From NCBI RefSeq assembly GCF_022884085.1, contig NZ_JAGGCS010000004.1, positions 238,599 to 302,598 of the forward strand: 64,000 bases of DNA, given 5' to 3'. The DNA comes from Paenirhizobium cremeum. Lineage in GTDB: Bacteria; Pseudomonadota; Alphaproteobacteria; Rhizobiales; Rhizobiaceae. The notes below the pieces were generated by a model. The model saw only the letters and a program-made list of their open reading frames with translations. It was not told the DNA's origin and searched no databases. This document shows, piece after piece, positions 57,661 through 64,000 of this stretch; position 1 is the stretch's first letter, and each line of letters opens with the position of its first letter. The position numbers were made by a program, and so were the translations under genes.

Positions 57661-57849
57661 ATGGAAAACCGCATGAGCACCGTCGACCCGAAGCTCCTCG
57701 AGCTTCTGGTCTGTCCGTTGACGCAAGGAGGGCTGACCTTCGCCCGGGAGAAGGGCGAACTCGTCTCCGAGCGTGCCGGTCTTGCCTATCCGATTCGCGA
57801 CGGCATTCCGATCATGCTGGTTTCCGAGGCCCGCAAGCTGGAAACCTGA
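57661..57849 (+). CDS. UPF0434/Trm112-like small protein
   Basis: The 62-residue protein has [16 protein letters not shown] near the N-terminus and [18 protein letters not shown], typical of UPF0434. Family members such as E. coli YcaR have a CxxC zinc knuckle, but here only one Cys remains in CPLTQ. The ATG at 57661 with GGAAAG is preferred. An ATG at 57673 is possible. Confidence 0.85.
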   Translation: MENRMSTVDPKLLELLVCPLTQGGLTFAREKGELVSERAGLAYPIRDGIPIMLVSEARKLET

Positions 57850-57904
57850 GGGGACGAAAGCCGGTCGCACCGTCGCAATTTTCGGTGAAGGGCTCGATAC
57901 CCCG

Positions 57905-59119
57905 TCAGATCGCCTCGCCCGCCAGGAGCTTCGGTGCGCCGCCATTGGCCGTGCCGGCCGCTTCCCGGATGAAGAAGGATTTGAGAGACGGCATCCGGTC
58001 GACCACACCAAGCCCGAAATCCCTGAGCACCCGGATCGGCGTCACGTCGTTGGAGAAGAGCCGGTTCAGCACGTCGGTGGTCACCCCCATGCGGAAGGTG
58101 TCGAACCGCCGCCAGGTCTGGTAGCGCTCCAGAACATTGAGGTCGCCGATATCGAGGCCGAGCCGGTCTGCCTCGACGATGGTCTCGGCGAGAGCTGCCA
58201 CGTCCTTGAAGCCGAGATTGAGGCCCTGGCCGGAAATCGGGTGGATGCCGTGGGCGGCGTCACCGGCCAGCGCCAGCCGCGGCGCGACGAATTCGCGGGC
58301 GAGCGTCAGCCCCAGCGGAAAGGCACGGCGATCGGAGGTCGCGCGGATCGTGCCGAGCTTGTGACCGAAACGGCGCTCCAGTTCCTCTTCGAACACGAGA
58401 TCGTCGGATGCCACCAGCCGCTCGGCATCGCTTGTGCGCTCCGTCCAGACCAGCGAGGAACGATTGCCCTTGAGCGGCAGGATGGCGAAGGGACCGGCCG
58501 GCAGGAAGTGCTCCTCGGCTGAGCCTTCATGCGGCCGCTCGTGCTCGACCGTTGTGACGATGCCTGACTGGCCGTAGTCCCAGGTGACGGTCTTGATGCC
58601 AGCCATGTCGCGCAACTTCGAGCGCACGCCGTCGCAGGCGACCACCAGCCGCGCCGAAACAATGCTTCCATCGGAGAGCGAGAGCTCGGCCGAAGGCCCG
58701 GTATTGCGGAAACCCGTGGCCGTCGCGTCATGGCGGATCCGGACACCGGCTGCAGCGCACGCCTCGCGCAGCGCGCCGACCATCGCGACATTGGGGATCA
58801 TGTGGGCGAAGGGCCGACCATCCTCGACCTCGCCGTCAAAGGTAAGGAACACCGGCCGCACAGGATCGGAGGTCTTCGAATCGGTGACGATCATCCTGGT
58901 GATCGGCTGCGCCTCGGGCTCGATCCGCTCCCAGATGCCGAAGACCTCCAACATCTTCGTGGCCGCCGCGATGATCGCCGAGGCGCGCGGGTCCTTCTTC
59001 CAGGCGTCTTCCGGCGCTGCCTCGATTACCTCGACGGCGAGATGCGGCGCTGCCTGCTTGACCGCGACTGCGACCGCCAGACCGACATAACCACCACCGA
59101 CGACCAGAACATCCATCAT
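57905..59119 (-). CDS. UbiH/UbiF-type FAD-dependent hydroxylase
   Basis: The 404-residue flavoprotein has the FAD-binding VLVVGGGYVGLAVAVAV at the start and GDAAHGIHPISGQGLNLGFKDV (about 290-310, read in parts), the marks of ubiquinone-pathway aromatic hydroxylases. It probably adds a ring hydroxyl in ubiquinone synthesis. Which position is modified cannot be assigned. It is divergent from the thioesterase gene. Confidence 0.9.
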   Translation of the reverse strand: MMDVLVVGGGYVGLAVAVAVKQAAPHLAVEVIEAAPEDAWKKDPRASAIIAAATKMLEVFGIWERIEPEAQPITRMIVTDSKTSDPVRPVFLTFDGEVEDGRPFAHMIPNVAMVGALREACAAAGVRIRHDATATGFRNTGPSAELSLSDGSIVSARLVVACDGVRSKLRDMAGIKTVTWDYGQSGIVTTVEHERPHEGSAEEHFLPAGPFAILPLKGNRSSLVWTERTSDAERLVASDDLVFEEELERRFGHKLGTIRATSDRRAFPLGLTLAREFVAPRLALAGDAAHGIHPISGQGLNLGFKDVAALAETIVEADRLGLDIGDLNVLERYQTWRRFDTFRMGVTTDVLNRLFSNDVTPIRVLRDFGLGVVDRMPSLKSFFIREAAGTANGGAPKLLAGEAI

Positions 59120-59240
59120 GGCGAACTTCCTTTATCCCGACACCCCGGGCAGCGCGTTGCCCGTGTTTGCCCTTGTGCATATCACCGGCCGCTATATAGA
59201 TCAGCCTTGAACGATTTCCTACAATCGGGGGCACTATACT

Positions 59241-60125
59241 ATGTCGCAGTCGGAAGAGAAAACGCGCATCATGGAAAAGCTGATCGCGACGCTCGACCTC
59301 GAAAAGCTGGAGGAAGACCTCTTCCGCGGCAAGAGCCCCCAGAACGGCTGGCAGCGGGTTTTCGGCGGCCAGGTTATCGCCCAGGCGCTCATGGCCGCCC
59401 AGCGCTGCGTCGAGGCGGACCGTTTCGTCCACTCGCTGCATGCCTATTTCATGCGCCCCGGCGATCCTGCGGTGCCGATCATCTATCAGGTCGAGCGCAT
59501 CCGCGACGGCGCGAGCTTCACCACCCGTCGCGTCGTCGCCATCCAGCATGGCAAGGCGATCTTCTCCATGTCGGCCTCCTTCCAGCTCGACGAGCCGGGC
59601 TTCGATCATCAGGTCGAAATGCCGGACGTGCCGGCGCCGGAAAGCCTGATGGGCGAAAAGGAGTTTCGCGATGTCTTCCTCGCCCAGGCGCCCGACACCG
59701 TGCGGCGCTACTGGGGTCGCGAGCGGCCGATCGAGATCCGGCCCGTCTCGCTGGTGCATTACATCTCCAAGGAAAAGCTGGAGCCGAAGGCCCATATCTG
59801 GGTGCGCACCAGCGCCGCCCCGCCGGACGACAGGCATTATCAGGCGGCAATCCTCGCCTATCTCTCGGACATGACCCTGCTCGACACGTCGCTCTATGCC
59901 CACGGAACCTCGATCTTCGATCCGTCGTTGCAGGCCGCGAGCCTCGATCATGCCATGTGGTTTCACCGCCCCACCCGCCTCGACGACTGGCTGCTCTATA
60001 CCCAGGACAGCCCGAGTGCCTCAGGCGCACGCGGCATGACCCGTGGCAGCATTTACAGCCGCGACGGGATTCTCATTGCCTCCGTTGCGCAGGAAGGGCT
60101 GATTCGGAAAAGAGCAGATGACTAA
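59241..60125 (+). CDS. tesB: Acyl-CoA thioesterase II
   Basis: The 294-residue protein is a double-hotdog TesB thioesterase that hydrolyses medium- and long-chain acyl-CoA. It has RVFGGQVIAQAL (about residues 35-46), HSLHAYFMRPGDP and ASLDHAMWFHRP. GGGGCA precedes the ATG. It is divergent from the hydroxylase gene. Confidence 0.93.
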   Translation: MSQSEEKTRIMEKLIATLDLEKLEEDLFRGKSPQNGWQRVFGGQVIAQALMAAQRCVEADRFVHSLHAYFMRPGDPAVPIIYQVERIRDGASFTTRRVVAIQHGKAIFSMSASFQLDEPGFDHQVEMPDVPAPESLMGEKEFRDVFLAQAPDTVRRYWGRERPIEIRPVSLVHYISKEKLEPKAHIWVRTSAAPPDDRHYQAAILAYLSDMTLLDTSLYAHGTSIFDPSLQAASLDHAMWFHRPTRLDDWLLYTQDSPSASGARGMTRGSIYSRDGILIASVAQEGLIRKRADD

Positions 60126-60147
60126 AAGAAGGGCAAATCGGCATTTT

Positions 60148-60164
60148 TGCACATAATTTGTGCG
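60148..60164. promoter_or_regulatory. Candidate NtrC binding site upstream of glnK
   Basis: TGCAC (60148-60152), seven bases, GTGCG (60160-60164) fits the NtrC enhancer pattern GCAC-N7-GTGC. It lies about 100 bases before the sigma-54-like promoter, the usual enhancer distance. Confidence 0.6.
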
Positions 60165-60218
60165 CACATGAGCCGTTCAATTGCCTGTTTATTAGCTTCG
60201 TTTATTATAATCTTTAGA

Positions 60219-60689
<471 letters not shown>

Positions 60690-60716
60690 GAACGGCTGTT
60701 AGGGGAGTTGTTACTG

Positions 60717-62078
60717 ATGTCGTTTACCAAGTTTTCTTCCACTTTCGCGCGGATTGGCGCCGCTTCGGCCGCGCTGCTGGCGCCGGCGATTGCCTTTGCG
60801 CAGGAAGCCGCACCGGCCGCCGCGGAAGCTGCAGCCGCAGCACCCGTGCCGGACAAGGGCGATACCGCCTTCATGTTCCTTTGCACCATTCTCGTCCTCT
60901 TCATGCTGATTCCGGGCCTCGCCCTGTTCTACGGCGGCCTCGTGCGCGCCAAGAACATGCTCTCCGTCCTGATGCAGTGCACCGTCATCGGCGCTTCCAT
61001 CATGCTGGTCTGGGTCATCTACGGCTATTCCTTCGCCTTCGGCGGCTCGACCAACGCCTTCTTCGGCGGCACGGCCAAGCTCTTCCTCTCGGGCGTGACG
61101 ATGGATTCGACGGCTGCCACCTTCTCGGATGCCGTCATTCCGGAATACATCTTCATGCTGTTCCAGATGACCTTCGCGGCTATCACCCCCGCGCTCATCA
61201 TCGGCGCCTTCGCCGAACGCATCAAGTTCTCCGCCGCGATCCTGTTTTGCCTTCTGTGGGTCACCTTCGTCTACTTCCCGATCGCACACATGGTCTGGGA
61301 TGCAAACGGCCTGATCTTCGGCTGGGGCGCATTTGACTTTGCCGGCGGCACCGTCGTGCACATCAATGCCGGTGTTGCCGGGCTGATCGGCGCGATCATG
61401 GTCGGCAAGCGCACCGGCTACGGCAAGGACATGATGGCTCCGCACTCGATGACACTGACCATGGTCGGTGCGGCCATGCTCTGGTTCGGCTGGTTCGGCT
61501 TCAACGCAGGTTCTAACCTCGAAGCCTCCGGCGGCGCCATGCTCGCGACCGTCAACACCTTCATCGCAACCGCTGCCGCAATCGTCTCCTGGGCCTTCGT
61601 CGAAAGCCTGACCCGCGGCAAGTCCTCGATGCTCGGCGCTGCCTCGGGCATGATCGCCGGCCTCGTCGCCATCACGCCTGCCGCCGGCATCGTCGGCCCG
61701 ATGGGCGCGATCGTCATGGGCCTGATCGTCTCGCCGCTTTGCTACTTCTTCGTCTCCGTGGTGAAGAACAAGTTCGGCTATGACGACACCGCCGACGTCT
61801 TCGGCGTTCATGGCGTGGGCGGCCTGTTCGGCGCTCTTGCCACCGGCATCTTCGCCTCGACCTCGCTCGGCGGCATCGGCTATGCCGAAGGCGTCACCAT
61901 GGGCGCCCAGTTCTTCACCCAGGTGAAAGCCGTTCTGGTTACGCTCGTATGGTGCGGCGTCGGCTCCGCGATCCTCTACAAGATCACGGACGTCATCGTT
62001 GGCCTGCGTGTCCCGGTCGAAGCCGAGCGCGAAGGTCTCGACCTCGCCTCCCACGGCGAAGCCGCATACCACTCCTAA
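60717..62078 (+). CDS. amtB: Ammonium transporter
   Basis: The 453-residue protein has a signal-like leader ending AFAQEA and 11 membrane helices. The conserved AmtB segments WFGWFGFNAGS and HGVGGLFGAL are present, as is the pore-lining FCLLWVTFVYFPIAHMVWDA (about residues 179-198). AGGGGAG lies 9 bases before the ATG at 60717. It is co-transcribed with glnK, whose product gates it. Confidence 0.96.
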   Translation: MSFTKFSSTFARIGAASAALLAPAIAFAQEAAPAAAEAAAAAPVPDKGDTAFMFLCTILVLFMLIPGLALFYGGLVRAKNMLSVLMQCTVIGASIMLVWVIYGYSFAFGGSTNAFFGGTAKLFLSGVTMDSTAATFSDAVIPEYIFMLFQMTFAAITPALIIGAFAERIKFSAAILFCLLWVTFVYFPIAHMVWDANGLIFGWGAFDFAGGTVVHINAGVAGLIGAIMVGKRTGYGKDMMAPHSMTLTMVGAAMLWFGWFGFNAGSNLEASGGAMLATVNTFIATAAAIVSWAFVESLTRGKSSMLGAASGMIAGLVAITPAAGIVGPMGAIVMGLIVSPLCYFFVSVVKNKFGYDDTADVFGVHGVGGLFGALATGIFASTSLGGIGYAEGVTMGAQFFTQVKAVLVTLVWCGVGSAILYKITDVIVGLRVPVEAEREGLDLASHGEAAYHS

Positions 62079-62085
62079 GGATTTC

Positions 62086-62108
62086 GCCGCACCGGCCTCC
62101 GGTGCGGC
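62086..62108 (+). terminator. Hairpin after amtB
   Basis: GCCGCACCGG (62086-62095) pairs with CCGGTGCGGC (62099-62108) with a 3-base loop. It is followed by TTCTCC rather than a T-run, so it may stabilise the amtB 3' end, with the stronger terminator following at 62150. Confidence 0.6.
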
Positions 62109-62149
62109 TTCTCCTCCCGTCGCGGCCGTCGAACGGCGAGCCGCTCTTC

Positions 62150-62177
62150 GCCCGGACCCCGCGTCCGGGCTTTTTTT
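62150..62177 (+). terminator. Strong intrinsic terminator between amtB and ftsK
   Basis: GCCCGGAC (62150-62157) pairs with GTCCGGGC (62163-62170) around a 5-base loop, directly followed by seven T (62171-62177). It isolates the glnK-amtB transcript from ftsK. Confidence 0.88.
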
Positions 62178-62216
62178 GTGCCCTTCGGGCAAAGCGGTCT
62201 TTGGCAACCTCCATGG

Positions 62217-62232
62217 TTAATGCACCATTAAC
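62217..62232 (+). promoter_or_regulatory. Candidate CtrA box upstream of ftsK
   Basis: TTAA (62217-62220), seven bases, TTAAC (62228-62232) matches the CtrA consensus TTAA-N7-TTAAC exactly. It lies about 110 bases before the ftsK ATG, within an inverted repeat GGTTAAT/ATTAACC. CtrA controls cell-cycle genes in alphaproteobacteria. Confidence 0.65.
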
Positions 62233-62340
62233 CCTGTCCCCTGTAATGTGCCCTATGGAGCCGTGACAGGACCGCCTCGCCTCGTGCCTGGCGCTCTGGT
62301 CGCCGGCAAGAGCTTTCTTCGACGAACGGGCAGGCAGGGG

Positions 62341-64000
62341 ATGAACAGAGGCAATTCCGCAGCGATCGGCGACCAGCCGGGCCGCTTCGCGCTCAGCGCC
62401 TTCATCGTACGGCAGGTGCTGGCGCTCCTGGGCTTTTTGATTTTCCTGGCGCTGGTGCTGGCCGTCGCTGCACTCGCCACCTGGAACGTCGCCGATCCGA
62501 GTCTCTCCTATGCGACGGCCAACGAGCCGACCAATATTCTCGGCCATGGTGGCGCGATCTTCGCCGACGTGATGATGCAGTTCTTCGGCCTTGCGAGCCT
62601 CCTTTCGCTGCTTCCCGTGCTTGCCTGGTCGCTGGCCCTCATCACCGGTCGCCGGCTTCACCGCATTCCCGCCCGCATCGCCGCCTGGTTCGTCGGCGCG
62701 ATCGTTTCCTCTGCCGTCGTCGGCTGCTTTCCGCCTCCCGCCACCTGGCCGATCCCGAACGGCATTGGCGGCGTCTTCGGCGATATGATACTGCGCTTTC
62801 CGAGCCTTTTCATTGGCGCCTATCCGACCGGCACCGTATCGATGATCCTTGGTGCCCTGCTGGCGCTCCCCGCCGCTTGGCTGCTGCTTTTCGCCGCCGG
62901 CCTCATCGGGCGCGATCCGCTGGAGGAGGACGAAGAGGAAGAGACCCTCGCCGAGCGTCGCAAGCCGCTCGCCCGCACCGTTCCAGCCGAGGAAGAGGAT
63001 GACGAGGAAGGTCCGATTGCGCTCGCGCTCGGCGCCTTCACCCACAACTGGTACACCATACGCGCCCGCGCTCGCCGCCTGCTTGGCATGAAGCCCGTGG
63101 ATCGCAGCCGCCATTTCGAGCAGCCCTACGATTTCAACGATGACGAGTTCGGCACGCTCAACGAACCTATCCGCCCGAAAGCGCCGAACAGCTTAGAACG
63201 CCGCGAGCCCTCGCTCGATGGCGCACCGCGCGTGCTGGCTCCCAAGCGGCATCTGGTCTCTCCACCGCCGATCAGCGTCGATAGCGACGACGATTACGAT
63301 GATCCGCCCTTCGATCTCGACGACATGCCGCCGCGCCCGGCCGGAATCCTGCCGGATGACAGCGGCTGGTCGCCGTCGCCGCCCACAGCCCGCGGCGCCG
63401 ATCGCCCCGCCCCGCGTGTTGCAGCACCGGCACCGCGACCGAAACAGGGCGCCCGCATCGAACGGGATGCGCAGGCTTCGCTCCTGAGACCCGAAGGCTT
63501 CCAGTTGCCCTCTGTTCATCTGCTTGCCGAGCCAAAGACGATTGCCCGCGATGCCACGCTCTCCGCCGACGCGCTCGAACAGAACGCCCGCATGCTGGAA
63601 GGTGTGCTGGAGGATTTCGGCGTCAAGGGAGAGATCATCCACGTCCGCCCCGGTCCGGTCGTCACGCTGTACGAGCTGGAACCCGCACCCGGCATCAAGT
63701 CGTCGCGCGTCATCGGGCTTGCCGACGATATCGCCCGCTCGATGAGCGCGATAGCCGCCCGCGTCGCCGTTGTCCCCGGCCGCAACGCGATCGGCATCGA
63801 GTTGCCGAACCGTACGCGCGAAACCGTCTATCTGCGCGAACTGATCGGTTCGCGCGATTTCGAGAGCAACAAAGCCAAGCTCGCCATGGCGCTCGGCAAG
63901 ACCATCGGCGGCGAACCGGTGATAGCTGATCTGGCCAAGATGCCCCACCTTCTGGTCGCAGGCACCACCGGTTCGGGTAAATCCGTTGCCATCAACACCA
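62341..64000 (+). CDS. ftsK: DNA translocase FtsK (partial, 3' end outside window)
   Basis: The 553 residues seen contain an N-terminal membrane domain with about four helices (about residues 20-185), a long acidic and proline-rich linker (about 195-370) and the start of the motor domain. Its Walker A AGTTGSGKS lies just before the window edge. FtsK pumps the chromosome terminus to dif at division. The ATG at 62341 is chosen; an in-frame GTG at 62263 (GGAG nearby) would add 26 residues. A CtrA-like box lies upstream. Confidence 0.95.
   Translation, partial: MNRGNSAAIGDQPGRFALSAFIVRQVLALLGFLIFLALVLAVAALATWNVADPSLSYATANEPTNILGHGGAIFADVMMQFFGLASLLSLLPVLAWSLALITGRRLHRIPARIAAWFVGAIVSSAVVGCFPPPATWPIPNGIGGVFGDMILRFPSLFIGAYPTGTVSMILGALLALPAAWLLLFAAGLIGRDPLEEDEEEETLAERRKPLARTVPAEEEDDEEGPIALALGAFTHNWYTIRARARRLLGMKPVDRSRHFEQPYDFNDDEFGTLNEPIRPKAPNSLERREPSLDGAPRVLAPKRHLVSPPPISVDSDDDYDDPPFDLDDMPPRPAGILPDDSGWSPSPPTARGADRPAPRVAAPAPRPKQGARIERDAQASLLRPEGFQLPSVHLLAEPKTIARDATLSADALEQNARMLEGVLEDFGVKGEIIHVRPGPVVTLYELEPAPGIKSSRVIGLADDIARSMSAIAARVAVVPGRNAIGIELPNRTRETVYLRELIGSRDFESNKAKLAMALGKTIGGEPVIADLAKMPHLLVAGTTGSGKSVAINT

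Noticed and set aside
60708..60716. TTG start for amtB
   Set aside because: The TTG touches the AGGGGAG Shine-Dalgarno directly. The ATG at 60717 is at normal spacing.

Overview
The window is a GC-rich stretch of an alphaproteobacterial chromosome, most likely from a member of the Rhizobiaceae. The reasons are the conserved run rplU-rpmA / obgE-proB-proA-nadD-rsfS-rlmH-envC-ctpA, a SAM-II riboswitch on metA, a LexA box of the GTTC-N7-GTTC type before an imuA-imuB-dnaE2 mutasome operon, a second RpoH-type sigma factor, a glnK-amtB pair, and a TTAA-N7-TTAA CtrA-like box before ftsK. The genus cannot be fixed from sequence reading alone. No prophage, insertion sequence or CRISPR array was seen. 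Both window ends cut genes: an IorB-like molybdopterin subunit at the left and ftsK at the right.

Layout. 1-1797: a two-subunit molybdenum hydroxylase (small 2Fe-2S subunit plus the start of the large subunit), divergent from a TetR regulator with a palindromic candidate operator. 1879-3874: ispG (isoprenoid precursor synthesis) and an OmpA-family lipoprotein. 3956-13917, all on the minus strand: obgE, proB, proA, nadD, rsfS, rlmH, an EnvC-like amidase activator, ctpA, a divergent polysaccharide deacetylase and rppH, mostly overlapping or closely spaced. 14003-17284: an EEP-family hydrolase, two tandem GNAT acetyltransferases, rpmA and rplU with a terminator, and tRNA-Ser(CGA).

17523-25582 is the main accessory region. 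It holds an SsuABC-like transporter, an FMN-dependent monooxygenase, a shortened acyl-CoA-dehydrogenase-like protein, a flavin reductase, an FAD/NAD(P)-binding protein on the other strand, and a decayed second flavin reductase. Together they look like an organosulfur or sulfonate uptake and desulfonation locus. Two AT-rich inverted repeats lie in its two start regions.

25745-31476 is an SOS mutasome operon (imuA-imuB-dnaE2) with a LexA box. 31600-38638: a small zincin, an SDR, a CoA-ester-lyase-like protein with a DUF1737-type partner, leuD and leuB (leucine synthesis), a PAP2 phosphatase and an RpoH2-type sigma factor. 38649-48523: an M48 lipoprotein protease, thiBPQ under a TPP riboswitch, an SbmA/YddA-like ABC protein with a broken ATPase site, an ABC-F ATPase and thiamine pyrophosphokinase. 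Thiamine uptake and activation therefore sit within 8 kb of each other.

48757-53929: a MoxR ATPase, a NUDIX hydrolase, SAM-II riboswitch plus metA, a GNAT, a VWA protein and an aldose epimerase. 53964-60125: an SDR, tRNA-Gly(GCC), a prolyl-tRNA-deacylase-like protein, a thioredoxin-TPR chaperone, a Lon-N-domain protein, a UPF0434/Trm112-like protein, a UbiH-type hydroxylase and acyl-CoA thioesterase II. 60148-62078: glnK-amtB with NtrC-like, IHF-like and sigma-54-like sites. 62217-64000: ftsK.

The observations I would check first are the ABC protein lacking Walker A, signature and Walker B residues (44185-45990), the 17.5-25.6 kb flavin-dependent cluster with its duplicated and decayed flavin reductase and paired AT-rich palindromes, the Glu111 residue that predicts MetA uses acetyl-CoA, and the splitting of the MoxR/VWA pair by a riboswitch-controlled metA.
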